From Acidimicrobiales bacterium (lineage in GTDB: Bacteria > Actinomycetota > Acidimicrobiia > Acidimicrobiales > Poriferisodalaceae), in NCBI GenBank assembly GCA_009843525.1, contig VYDH01000028.1, positions 1 to 64,000 on the forward strand: a DNA stretch of 64,000 bases. The letters are read 5' to 3'. Numbering within the stretch: the first letter of the stretch is position 1; each line of letters begins with the position of its first letter. This document shows, piece by piece, positions 17,991-27,182 of the stretch. The notes beneath the pieces are model-generated. The model was not told the origin of the DNA. It searched no databases and saw nothing but the letters and a program-made list of their open reading frames with translations. The translations under genes and the position numbers were made by a program.

Positions 17991-18397
17991 AGGGAGCCGC
18001 GCGGGACGACCCATTCGGTCGCCTGACCGGTGACGCTCGCAATCCGGTCGTAGTCGGCGTCATAGTGAATGACCGTCAGATCGTTGATTTCGGCGACAGC
18101 CGCGATGAACAAGTCGGGCAGCGGCAGTCGGTGCTGGCCACGCTGAGCAAGAAGCCGCTGCACGGCCACTGCCCGCTCCGTGACCGCTTCGTTAATGGGG
18201 AGCGAGGGCAGCGATCCTCGCTCGACGAGAATGTCTTCGTAGTCAGAGCGAGACCGAGCGCTGTAGAGCACTTCGAGGTCGATGATGGGGCACGTCGCCA
18301 CGTAGCCGTCGACGAGGAGCGGTGTGAGCCGGTCCGCGACCGCAGTATGGTGCATGCGCGCGTACGCGCTCTTGTCCGCGAGGTAGAGAGGTTTCAA
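17987..18397 (-). CDS. vapC: PIN-domain toxin of VapBC type
   Basis: This 136-residue ribonuclease-type toxin keeps the acidic PIN-domain residues: Asp in LYLADKSAY (residue 8), Glu in IIDLEVLYSAR (about 42), Asp in LPLPDLFIAAVA (about 96) and Asp in HYDADYDRIA (about 114). Family members cut tRNA or rRNA when not bound by antitoxin. It starts at a TTG (18397) that overlaps the antitoxin stop by four bases (TTGA), a coupling typical of toxin-antitoxin pairs. Confidence 0.85.
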   Translation of the reverse strand: MKPLYLADKSAYARMHHTAVADRLTPLLVDGYVATCPIIDLEVLYSARSRSDYEDILVERGSLPSLPINEAVTERAVAVQRLLAQRGQHRLPLPDLFIAAVAEINDLTVIHYDADYDRIASVTGQATEWVVPRGSL

Positions 18398-18600
18398 CGC
18401 CAGGCGCCCGACATGACCTCGTCATCGGCGATGTCCGTTCCGCGACGGCCGGCAATTCGATGCGCGTGTCTCAATCGCAATTCGGCGTCGACGGTGTTCT
18501 GCAGGGCTGCATTGACGGTGTCCTTCATGGTCAACGCTCCGGTGATGAGGCGCGCTTGTTCAAGCAGCTCGTCGTCGATGTCGACCAATCGCTTCGTCAT
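18394..18600 (-). CDS. vapB: VapB-type antitoxin
   Basis: This 68-residue protein begins MTKRLVDIDDELLEQARL, the N-terminal strand-helix-helix DNA-binding segment of VapB/DUF2191-type antitoxins, followed by LTMKDTVNAALQNTV. The charged C-terminal tail would wrap the toxin. The frame is open upstream, but the ATG at 18600 was chosen because it starts the family homology and has a TATACT -10 hexamer seven bases upstream. It probably represses its own operon. Confidence 0.8.
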   Translation of the reverse strand: MTKRLVDIDDELLEQARLITGALTMKDTVNAALQNTVDAELRLRHAHRIAGRRGTDIADDEVMSGAWR

Positions 18601-18607
18601 GCGCCTG

Positions 18608-18638
18608 AGTATATCCAAAACATGCTCTAGATATATCT
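18608..18638 (-). promoter_or_regulatory. vapBC promoter with palindromic operator candidate
   Basis: On the minus strand a TATACT -10 (18613-18608) ends seven bases before the vapB ATG. The ten-base palindrome AGATATATCT (18629-18638) lies just upstream and is a good candidate for VapBC autoregulation. Confidence 0.5.
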
Positions 18639-18694
18639 CGACTCTGGGCGCTCCGCCAACTGCGAAGTCAGCCTCGGGGTGGCAGGCTGTCCCG

Positions 18695-19597
18695 ATGCGT
18701 TTCGGATTCTGGACGAAGAACGACCAAGAGATCTCGGCGATCATCGAGTGCTGCCAGCACGCGGAAGCCACCGGTTGGGACGGCCTGTGGTTCGCAGATC
18801 ACTTCATGCCCAATGAGGAGAACGTCGATCAGCCGGTCCACGAGGCCTGGTCAGTGCTTGCAGCGCTTGCGGTGGCGGTGCCCCGGGTGCGCCTGGGCCC
18901 GCTGGTGGCCGGCAACACCTATCGCAACCCGGCATTGACGGCCAAGATCGCCACGACCATCGATCACATCTCAGCCGGACGCGTCGTGCTGGGCATCGGT
19001 GCCGGATGGCAGGAGAACGAGCACGAGGCATACGGCTTCGACTTCGGCACGCTGCGCAGCCGCATGGACCGCTTCGACGAGGCCGTGGAGATCATCAGCT
19101 CGCTGCTGGGCAATCAGCGCACCAACCTGGCCGGCGATCACTACACCGTGGCTGAGGCGCCGCTCGATCCCAAACCGGTGCAGTCGCCGGTTCCGTTGCT
19201 CATCGGTGGCGGTGGTCGGAAACGCACGCTGCGTACCACGGCTCGGTGGGCAACGGAGTGGAACTACTGGGGCATGCCCGAGGACATAGCGGATCTGTGC
19301 GGCGTGCTGGACGGACACTGCGAGGCGATCGGGCGTGATCCCGGTGAGATCAGCCGCTCGGCGTGCGCGTTGCTGTTCATCAACGAGGACTCAGCCAAGC
19401 TGGATCGATTCCGCTCGATGGATCTGGGACGCGCCACCATTGTCGGCACGCCCGACGAAGTGAGCGAGGTAGTGGAGCAGTACCGCCAAGTGGGTGTGGA
19501 TGAGCTGATCATCCCAGACTTCACCTTCGGCCCGATGGAGGCCAAGAAGCACTCCATGGACCTGTTCATCAACGGCGTCGCACCCAACTTCCGCTAA
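18695..19597 (+). CDS. LLM-class F420-dependent oxidoreductase
   Basis: This 300-residue luciferase-like protein opens with MRFGFWTKNDQEISAI and has WFADHFMPN, RLGPLVAGNTYRNPALTAK, SAGRVVLGIGAGWQENEHEAYG and PLLIGGGGRKRTLR, the pattern of actinobacterial F420-using subgroups. The frame is open far upstream to 17885, but that part is antisense to vapBC and lacks similarity; the ATG at 18695 begins the fold. It is followed after 13 bases by a second family member. Substrate unknown. Confidence 0.88.
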   Translation: MRFGFWTKNDQEISAIIECCQHAEATGWDGLWFADHFMPNEENVDQPVHEAWSVLAALAVAVPRVRLGPLVAGNTYRNPALTAKIATTIDHISAGRVVLGIGAGWQENEHEAYGFDFGTLRSRMDRFDEAVEIISSLLGNQRTNLAGDHYTVAEAPLDPKPVQSPVPLLIGGGGRKRTLRTTARWATEWNYWGMPEDIADLCGVLDGHCEAIGRDPGEISRSACALLFINEDSAKLDRFRSMDLGRATIVGTPDEVSEVVEQYRQVGVDELIIPDFTFGPMEAKKHSMDLFINGVAPNFR

Positions 19598-19610
19598 GGG
19601 AGGGAAGGCA

Positions 19611-20462
19611 ATGAAGATCGGACTCTTTCAGATCAACATGGGGGTGCTGGGCGATGCAGCCGGCGCCGAGGGCGCTGGGCGGATCGCCGTGGCCGCCGAG
19701 CAAGCCGGCTTCGAGTCGGTGTGGACGGGGGAGCACGTGGTGCTGCCCGACCCGCAGGCTCCGCCGTCGCCGCTGCCGCCGCTGCATCCGATGCTCGACC
19801 CCGCCGTTGCGCTCGCGTATGTCGCAGCGCTCACCAGCGAGATCAAGCTGGGCACCGGCATCATCATCGTCCCCCAGCGCAACCCGCTGGTGCTGGCCAA
19901 GGAGCTGGCCAGCGTGGATGTGCTGTCGGGCGGTCGGCTGCTGTTCGGCGTGGGCGTGGGGTATCTCGGGCCGGAATTCGACGCGCTGGGCATCCCGATG
20001 GAAGACCGTGCCCGCCGCACCGAGGAGTACATCGAGGCCATGCGGGCCATCTGGTCGATGGATGAGCCTGCCTACGACGGTGAGTTCGTGAAGTTCTCGA
20101 ACGTGCAGGCTCGTCCCAGGCCGGTCCAGCAGCCGGGTCCGCCGGTGGTGATGGGAGGCCACACCGCACCCGCCTACCGCCGCTCGGTCACGATGAGCGA
20201 GGGCTGGTACGGGTTCGCGCTCGACTACGACGCCACGCAGCGCTGTATCGACGGCCTGTCAGAAGCCGGCGCCCGCTACGACCGGCCCGCCGAGCTCGGC
20301 CGGCTGGAGATCACGGTGACGCCACGAGTGCGCCCTACACCGGAGATGGTCGAGCGCTTCGCCGAGATGGGCGTGGACCGCCTCGTGCTGCTGCCGAATG
20401 GCCAGACGGTCGACGAGATCGCCGCCTTCGTCGACCACATCGGTACGACGATTCTGAACTGA
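19611..20462 (+). CDS. LLM-class F420-dependent oxidoreductase
   Basis: This 283-residue protein is the second luciferase-like oxidoreductase in tandem, with MKIGLFQINMGVLGD, WTGEHVVLPDPQ, KLGTGIIIVPQRNPLVLAKE, SGGRLLFGVGVGYLGPEF and PPVVMGGHTAPAYRR. It is closer to the gene at 2163-2999 than to its immediate neighbour. A GGGAGGGAAGG ribosome-binding site precedes the ATG, and the short spacing implies co-transcription with the upstream gene. The pair may act on related substrates. Confidence 0.88.
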   Translation: MKIGLFQINMGVLGDAAGAEGAGRIAVAAEQAGFESVWTGEHVVLPDPQAPPSPLPPLHPMLDPAVALAYVAALTSEIKLGTGIIIVPQRNPLVLAKELASVDVLSGGRLLFGVGVGYLGPEFDALGIPMEDRARRTEEYIEAMRAIWSMDEPAYDGEFVKFSNVQARPRPVQQPGPPVVMGGHTAPAYRRSVTMSEGWYGFALDYDATQRCIDGLSEAGARYDRPAELGRLEITVTPRVRPTPEMVERFAEMGVDRLVLLPNGQTVDEIAAFVDHIGTTILN

Positions 20463-20505
20463 ATCTCGAACTGATCCCTGCCGGGGCCCGCGGGTGAGGG
20501 CTGGC

Positions 20506-21750
20506 CTACCGACGCCCCGAAGCATTCGGCCGGCGGATCGCCTCGCCGGCTGAGACGATGCCCTCGCCTTCGAGCGCATCGATCGCCCCGTCGTCGAGGC
20601 CAGCGAGCTCGCGCAGCACTTCGCGATTGTGCTGACCCCGGTCACCGGCAACGGCGCCGGGCGCCAGACCACCATCGGCCTCCCTGAATCGCCAAGGCGA
20701 CTGCGGGACGGTCATCGGCGCGGCGGCCTCGCCCCCCACGATGTCCACGAATGCACCGCGTTCTTCGGCCCACTCGGTTGCGGCAAGCTCGGCCACGGTG
20801 CGCACTTCTGCTGCCATCACCGACTTCACGCCGATTGCAACCTCGACCGCTTCGGCGCTGTCGAATTGGCTCACCCACTCGCCGAAGATGGCTTCGATCT
20901 CGTCGCGATGCAGCACACGATCCTCGATGCGCGCAAAACGCGGGTCGTCGCGCAGCTCCGGCCGGTCCATCGCTGCCGCGATCACCTTGAAGCCGAAGTT
21001 GGCCGTCAGATCGAGCGTCACCGTGACGTGGCGGCCATTCGACAATGGGTAGACCGCGGCCCAGTTCTGCCCGCCCTTGAATCCGATCTGCGGATCCAGG
21101 CCGGTCAGGTCGGTCGCGGCCTGGTCGTTGCACATGAGCGTGCTCTCGGCCATGGATACCTCGACGGTCTGGCCGCGCCCGGTCCGCACGCGCATGTGCA
21201 GCGCCGCCAGGACGGCCCCCAATGCATGCAGCCCGGTGTAGGTGTCGGCGTGCGACATCGGGTCGTTGCGGTAGGCGTCGCCGCCCCGCCGCCGGGAGAC
21301 CATCTCGGTCACGCCGGCCTCGGCGTGCAGCACCGACGCGAACGCTCCCCGGCCGCTGCGACTGTTGCCGTGCCCCCAGCCCGACACCGACGCCACGATG
21401 ATGCCGGGGTTGATCTCGCTGAGCACGTCGTAACCCAGCCCCAGCTTGTCGAGCACTCCCGGTCGGTAGTTCTCCAGCACGATGTCGGCCTTGGGGACCA
21501 TCGACAGCAGCACATCGCGGCCGGCGGGCCGGGTGAGGTCAAGCGAAACGCATTCCTTGCCGACGTTGAATTGGGCGAAGTAGGGCGAGAATCCGTCGAC
21601 GTTGGGAACGATGAACCTGGTGAGGTCGGCATCGGGAGGTTCGATCTTCACCACGCGGGCGCCCAGATCGGCCAGCAAGCGACCGGTGATCGGCCCCGCG
21701 ACAGCGCGGGTCAGATCCAGCACGAGCACGTCTTCGAGTGGGCGTTCCAC
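20506..21750 (-). CDS. CaiB/BaiF family CoA-transferase
   Basis: This 414-residue class III CoA-transferase shows EDVLVLDLTRAVAGPITGRL, ARVVKIEPPDADLTRF, FNVGKECVSLDLTRPAGRD, ENYRPGVLDKLGLGYD and the SHADTYTGLHALGAVLAAL region with the expected catalytic aspartate, then VEVSMAESTL. It is the second of three such enzymes in the window. The GTG at 21750 has a TATCGT hexamer eight bases upstream. Substrate unknown; the enoyl-CoA hydratase and carrier gene next door suggest a carboxylic acid import and activation route, which is inference. Confidence 0.88.
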   Translation of the reverse strand: MERPLEDVLVLDLTRAVAGPITGRLLADLGARVVKIEPPDADLTRFIVPNVDGFSPYFAQFNVGKECVSLDLTRPAGRDVLLSMVPKADIVLENYRPGVLDKLGLGYDVLSEINPGIIVASVSGWGHGNSRSGRGAFASVLHAEAGVTEMVSRRRGGDAYRNDPMSHADTYTGLHALGAVLAALHMRVRTGRGQTVEVSMAESTLMCNDQAATDLTGLDPQIGFKGGQNWAAVYPLSNGRHVTVTLDLTANFGFKVIAAAMDRPELRDDPRFARIEDRVLHRDEIEAIFGEWVSQFDSAEAVEVAIGVKSVMAAEVRTVAELAATEWAEERGAFVDIVGGEAAAPMTVPQSPWRFREADGGLAPGAVAGDRGQHNREVLRELAGLDDGAIDALEGEGIVSAGEAIRRPNASGRR

Positions 21751-21758
21751 GGCGCACG

Positions 21759-21764
21759 ACGATA
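21759..21764 (-). promoter_or_regulatory. -10 element, leaderless start of CoA-transferase
   Basis: On the minus strand TATCGT ends eight bases before the GTG at 21750. Confidence 0.45.
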
Positions 21765-21791
21765 GAGCCGAGCAGCGCCCGCTGCCCGCCT

Positions 21792-23096
21792 TCAGCGGCC
21801 GATGGGGCCGTTCGCCGGAACCGGCATCCAGACGCTGGGAGGCGACAGTTGCACAGGTGAGCGCTTTGCCGGCGGGCCATCGGGAGGACCGAGCGGCACC
21901 GGGTCGCGGGTGAGCCTCGAGATGACCAGCGTTCCTGCCAAGGCGAACACTGCCACGACGGCGATGGGCACGAGCGTCCCGCCGGTTTGCTCGTGCATCG
22001 TGAGCATCAGGATCGGGCCCACCATGCTGCCGATGCCGTAGCAGAAAAACAGGCGGCCCAGCACTGACCCGATGCCGGCTACGCCGAACAGGTGGGGCGT
22101 GACATCACCCTGCAGCGCGACGAAACCGCCGTAACCGACGCCCAGCAACACGGCGAATACCACGATCTGCCAGTAGCGGTCGGATGCGAGGAACCAGATC
22201 ACGTACGCGACCGGCAGCATCCCGAACGAGATCGTCAGCAAGCGCACCGATCCGAGGGCCCGGGCGAAACTGGTCAGCAGCAGGCGACCGACGATGCTCG
22301 CACCGCCGACGACCGAGAGCAACCACGCAGCCGCGCTGGCGCTGATGCCGACCGAGCGGGCGAAGGGGATGATGGCGGCGAGCGAGCCGATCACCGGCAC
22401 CGCGAACAGCGCGGAGCCGATCGTCAAGAGCCAGAACGCCTTCGTCCGGCAGACGCGGCGAACGTGCTCGCGCGGATGAGCAGTCGCGACAATCGGCGTG
22501 CGCCGCACCAGCACGAAGCACATGATGAAGGTGATCGCTCCGATGACGGCCAGCCAACGGAAGGCTTCTCGCCAGCCCAGATTCTCGATCATGCGCTCGG
22601 CGAGCGGCACCAGGAACATGGTGCCCAAGCCGGGCCCGGTCGCGACCAGTCCCTGCGACACTGCCCGGTTCCGCAGAAACCACGACGCAGCGGTCGCGAA
22701 CAGCGGTGAGACGAACAGGCCGGCCCCGAATCCGCATCCGATGCCGTAAACGACGTAGCCGTGCCAGAGCTGCGAGACCGACGACGTCAGGACCAGGCCG
22801 GCGACGAACATCGCCCCGCCCACTGCGAGCAGCGGTCGCGGCCCCAGCCGATGCAACAGCGGACCCGAGATGATTCCGGTGCTGAAGAACAGGAGTGTGG
22901 CGATCCCGATCATCACCGAGGTGCCGCCCTGGCCGGCGCCGAATTCGGCCGACATCGACTCGATGAACGCGCCGAACGTGTAGATGGTGCCGAAGGCCAC
23001 GCCGCACGACAGGCCGGCGCCGACCGCCACCAGCCAGGCGCGCCATGAGTCGATCAGCTCAGGCTGGCTCGCGAGCGGGGGAGCGGCACCTGCCAC
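21792..23096 (-). CDS. MFS transporter, oxalate/formate antiporter-like
   Basis: This 434-residue protein has about twelve membrane segments and resembles the monocarboxylate/oxalate-formate group: WLVAVGAGLSCGVAFGTIYTFG in helix 1, a GPLLHRLGPRPLL loop after helix 2, and ATGPGLGTMFLVPLAERMIE mid-protein. It probably imports or exchanges a small organic acid. It lies 11 bases downstream of the enoyl-CoA hydratase on the same strand, so both are likely transcribed together. Confidence 0.83.
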   Translation of the reverse strand: MAGAAPPLASQPELIDSWRAWLVAVGAGLSCGVAFGTIYTFGAFIESMSAEFGAGQGGTSVMIGIATLLFFSTGIISGPLLHRLGPRPLLAVGGAMFVAGLVLTSSVSQLWHGYVVYGIGCGFGAGLFVSPLFATAASWFLRNRAVSQGLVATGPGLGTMFLVPLAERMIENLGWREAFRWLAVIGAITFIMCFVLVRRTPIVATAHPREHVRRVCRTKAFWLLTIGSALFAVPVIGSLAAIIPFARSVGISASAAAWLLSVVGGASIVGRLLLTSFARALGSVRLLTISFGMLPVAYVIWFLASDRYWQIVVFAVLLGVGYGGFVALQGDVTPHLFGVAGIGSVLGRLFFCYGIGSMVGPILMLTMHEQTGGTLVPIAVVAVFALAGTLVISRLTRDPVPLGPPDGPPAKRSPVQLSPPSVWMPVPANGPIGR

Positions 23097-23107
23097 AGGA
23101 ATGGAAT

Positions 23108-23992
23108 TCAGCCGTCTGTGCCGTTGTCGGTGCTGATGTCGGCGACGAGATCGCCTACCCGCATCTCGCCGTCGCGCGTCTGACCGCCCAGTTCAATGAA
23201 CTGCTCCATGGCAGGCTGCGCTTCCGGCGTGCGCAGAAGCCGCTGGAAGAGGTACCGCTCCTCGAACATGCCGTCCCTGAGCGGGAGTTCGTCGGCCGCA
23301 TTGACGGCTTGCTTGGCCAGCGCGACGGCCAGGGGCGGGAACTTCGCGATGCGGTATGCCAGATCGGTGACGAACGGCCGCAGCTCGTCGGCGGGCAGTG
23401 CCCGGTTGAGGTAGCCCCATTGCTCGGCCGTCCGCGCATCGATGTCGACGCCGCCAAGGATCACCTCCATGGCGCGGCCGCGCCCGACCAGACGGGGCAG
23501 CCGCTGTGTGCCGGTGCCACCGGGCAGGATGCCGATCGGCACCTCCATCTGGTTGATGACCGTGCGGTCGAGCGCGCCGAAGCGCATGTCGCACGACATC
23601 GACAGCTCGCTGCCGCCGCCGCCGACCCGCCCGCCGATCTCGACAATGGTGGCCTTGGGCATCGTGCGGTACGTCTCGCACATGGCGTGGAACCCGACGT
23701 GTTCTGTGGGCCGCTCGGCGGGACCGTCGGTCGGGTAGCCCAAAATCGCCGTCACGTCGAAGTGGGCGATGAAGAAGTCCGGGTTGTCGCTGCGCAGCAC
23801 CACCACTCGCACCGAGTCGTCATCGGCGACGTGAACGCTGAACTTCGCGAGCTCGCGGAACAGCGCCGGTGTCATCACGTTGATCGGCGGGGCGTCAATG
23901 GTGGCGAACACGACGCCCGCGTCGCGCTCGATGTGCAGCAGCTCGAAGTCGCCGTCGGTCATTGCAGTGGATTTCTCAGCAGGGGGGCTCAT
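23108..23992 (-). CDS. Enoyl-CoA hydratase/isomerase family protein
   Basis: This 294-residue crotonase-fold protein would hydrate or isomerise an enoyl-CoA. Both catalytic glutamate positions are kept: GGGSELSMSCD (first Glu) and NQMEVPIGILPGGTGTQRLPRLVGRG (second Glu). The oxyanion-hole stretch before the first is IGGRVGGGG. The ATG at 23992 was chosen; an upstream GTG at 24022 and an ATG at 23962 are alternatives. It is divergent from recA and heads the transport gene. Confidence 0.85.
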   Translation of the reverse strand: MSPPAEKSTAMTDGDFELLHIERDAGVVFATIDAPPINVMTPALFRELAKFSVHVADDDSVRVVVLRSDNPDFFIAHFDVTAILGYPTDGPAERPTEHVGFHAMCETYRTMPKATIVEIGGRVGGGGSELSMSCDMRFGALDRTVINQMEVPIGILPGGTGTQRLPRLVGRGRAMEVILGGVDIDARTAEQWGYLNRALPADELRPFVTDLAYRIAKFPPLAVALAKQAVNAADELPLRDGMFEERYLFQRLLRTPEAQPAMEQFIELGGQTRDGEMRVGDLVADISTDNGTDG

Positions 23993-24037
23993 GGGGCGCA
24001 GCGTGCCACATGGCTGGGCCACTGTGCCCGCCTTGCC

Positions 24038-24067
24038 TTGACACGAACTGATGTTCGGAACTACATT
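24038..24067 (+). promoter_or_regulatory. recA promoter
   Basis: A perfect -35 TTGACA (24038-24043) is followed after 18 bases by TACATT (24062-24067), which matches the -10 consensus at four of six positions. It implies an untranslated leader of about 110 bases before recA. Confidence 0.7.
24044..24057 (+). promoter_or_regulatory. LexA/SOS box in the recA promoter
   Basis: The sequence CGAACTGATGTTCG is a perfect GAAC-N4-GTTC palindrome with flanking C and G, the Gram-positive/actinobacterial LexA operator. It occupies the spacer between the -35 and -10 elements, so LexA binding would block polymerase directly. Confidence 0.85.
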
Positions 24068-24183
24068 GCTGTCATTACGGGCCGGCAGAAATTCACCCGT
24101 GAGTTGTCACACCCCGCTCCTACGGTGCCCCGAGACGGCATCGCACACCGGGTGCGGCCGAACGGGAGTCCGAGGAGGACGAC

Positions 24184-25269
<1,086 letters not shown>

Positions 25270-25345
25270 CCCGCACGACAGTGTTGCCCTAGCCTGATCC
25301 GGTCTCGGTGTACGGGACGAGTCGGTTTCGACCGGGGAGTGACAC

Positions 25346-27118
25346 GTGGCGCGGAAGACCGGGAAACCGCAGAACGTTTTCAACTTCGACTATTCCCGTG
25401 ACGTCGACGGGCGCCCGCCGCAGTCGTACTACGACGACATCAAGGCGCGATTCGCTGAGGAACGCGATCTGCGGCTGAGCTACCGGCCTCCCGGCACGCA
25501 GATCTACACATCCGAGTTCGTCGGCGATTTCGCCCGCTACGAGGAGGATCCGTATGCGACCGAGCGCGTCGAGCGCCCGCCCGTGCGCGACGAGGTCGAG
25601 GTGCTGTTCATCGGGGGCGGGTTCTCGGCACTGCTGACCTCAGCCCGGCTGCGTCAGAAGGGTGTCGAGAGCATCCGCATAGTCGAGCGCGGCGCCGACG
25701 TCGGCGGCACCTGGTACTGGAATCGGTACCCGGGCGTGGCCTGCGATGTCGTCTCGTACGACTACCTGCCCCTGCTGGACGAGACCGGCTACGTGCCGAC
25801 GCGGCACTACGCCACCGGCGACGAGATCTACGAGTACTGCCAGATGATCGCTCGCAAGTACGAGCTCTACGACCTGGCGATGTTCCAGACCACGGTGACG
25901 TCGACCGTCTGGGACGGCGACGCTGAGGTGTGGCGCGTCGGCACCGACCGGGGCGATGAGATCACCGCGCAGTTCGTCATCTGCGCGAACGGGACCCTCG
26001 CGAAGCCCAAGCTGGCTGTGATCGAGGGCATGGAGCGGTTCGCGGGTCACTCCTTCCACACGTCGCGGTGGGACTACGACTACACCGGCGCAGACCTTGA
26101 GAACCTCGCCGACAAGCGGGTCGGCATCATCGGCACCGGCGCCACGGCAGTGCAGGCCATCCCGCAGCTCGGCGAGATGGCCAAGGAGTTGTACGTCTTC
26201 CAGCGCACGCCGTCCTCGATCGACATCCGGGACGACTGGGAGACCAATCCGGAGTGGGCCGCGAAGCTAAAGCCGGGCTGGCAGGCTCGCCGCCGCGAGC
26301 GCGCGATGGCCGGGCCTCGCCTCAGCGACGAGCAGAAGGCTCGCCGCGCAGCGATGTCGCGCGAGGAGAAGATCCGTCGCCAGGAGAACGCCAACATCGA
26401 TGCCATGATGCGCATCCACCGGCGCATCGACGAGGTCGTCGAGGACCCCGGTACCGCCGAAGCGCTCAAACCCTGGTACATGCTCATGTGCAAGCGGCCG
26501 TGCTTCCACAATGACTACCTGCCCACGTTCAACCGGCCGAGCGTGCACCTGGTCGACACCCAGGGCAAGGGCATCACCCAGATCACCGAGCAGGGTCCGC
26601 TGTTTGAGGGCGTGCAGTACGAGCTGGACCTGCTGATCTACGCCACCGGATTCGAAGTGCAACGCACCGGCATCTACAACCGCATCGTCGGCGAGAACGG
26701 CTTGGAGCTGAACGACAAGTACGCAGACGGCATCCGCACGCTGCTGGGCATCCACACTGCCGGCTACCCGAACCTGTTCATCATGGGCGGCTATCAGGCG
26801 TTCTTCGCGTTCAACCTCACCGACGTGCTGAACAGCCAGGGCGAGCACATCGCCGAGTGCATCGACTTCGTGCGCCGGGGCGGCCTGCAGACCATGGACT
26901 GCCTGCCCGAGGCTGAGGAATGGTGGGTGCAGCAAGTCATTGCCAACCGCGGCAAGACCACTCGCAACCGCGATTGCACCCCCGGCTACTACAACTTCGA
27001 AGGCGCCGAGAACCGCCGCCAGGACGGCAACTTCAACGGCAACATCAAGCAGTACCTGGGCTTCATGGCCCACGCCCGCGAGAACATGTCGGAGAACTTC
27101 GCCTTCACGCAGCGCTGA
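25346..27118 (+). CDS. Flavin-dependent Baeyer-Villiger-type monooxygenase
   Basis: This 590-residue FAD/NADPH enzyme has the first Rossmann motif FIGGGFSALLTSARL (about residue 88), GGTWYWNRYPGVACD, the Baeyer-Villiger fingerprint FAGHSFHTSRWD (Phe-x-Gly-x3-His-x3-Trp, about 232), and a second Rossmann motif GIIGTGATAVQAIPQL (about 254). It is likely to insert oxygen into a ketone or steroid-like substrate; length and motifs match phenylacetone/steroid monooxygenases. The first 80 residues are an N-terminal extension seen in that subgroup. It starts with GTG after GGGGAG and sits between recA and miaB, where recX is usually found. Confidence 0.88.
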   Translation: MARKTGKPQNVFNFDYSRDVDGRPPQSYYDDIKARFAEERDLRLSYRPPGTQIYTSEFVGDFARYEEDPYATERVERPPVRDEVEVLFIGGGFSALLTSARLRQKGVESIRIVERGADVGGTWYWNRYPGVACDVVSYDYLPLLDETGYVPTRHYATGDEIYEYCQMIARKYELYDLAMFQTTVTSTVWDGDAEVWRVGTDRGDEITAQFVICANGTLAKPKLAVIEGMERFAGHSFHTSRWDYDYTGADLENLADKRVGIIGTGATAVQAIPQLGEMAKELYVFQRTPSSIDIRDDWETNPEWAAKLKPGWQARRRERAMAGPRLSDEQKARRAAMSREEKIRRQENANIDAMMRIHRRIDEVVEDPGTAEALKPWYMLMCKRPCFHNDYLPTFNRPSVHLVDTQGKGITQITEQGPLFEGVQYELDLLIYATGFEVQRTGIYNRIVGENGLELNDKYADGIRTLLGIHTAGYPNLFIMGGYQAFFAFNLTDVLNSQGEHIAECIDFVRRGGLQTMDCLPEAEEWWVQQVIANRGKTTRNRDCTPGYYNFEGAENRRQDGNFNGNIKQYLGFMAHARENMSENFAFTQR

Positions 27119-27169
27119 CAGCGCTGATCTGACTGAGTTCAACCTGCATTCCGCCTTTGGGCGCGCCCC

Positions 27170-27175
27170 TAGCCT
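27170..27175 (+). promoter_or_regulatory. -10 element, leaderless start of miaB
   Basis: TAGCCT lies seven bases before the GTG at 27183 and there is no ribosome-binding site. Confidence 0.5.
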
Positions 27176-27182
27176 TGACGCC

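Noticed and set aside
17885-18694. 270-codon N-terminal extension of the oxidoreductase at 18695
   Set aside because: The stretch is antisense to vapC and vapB and lacks luciferase-family features.
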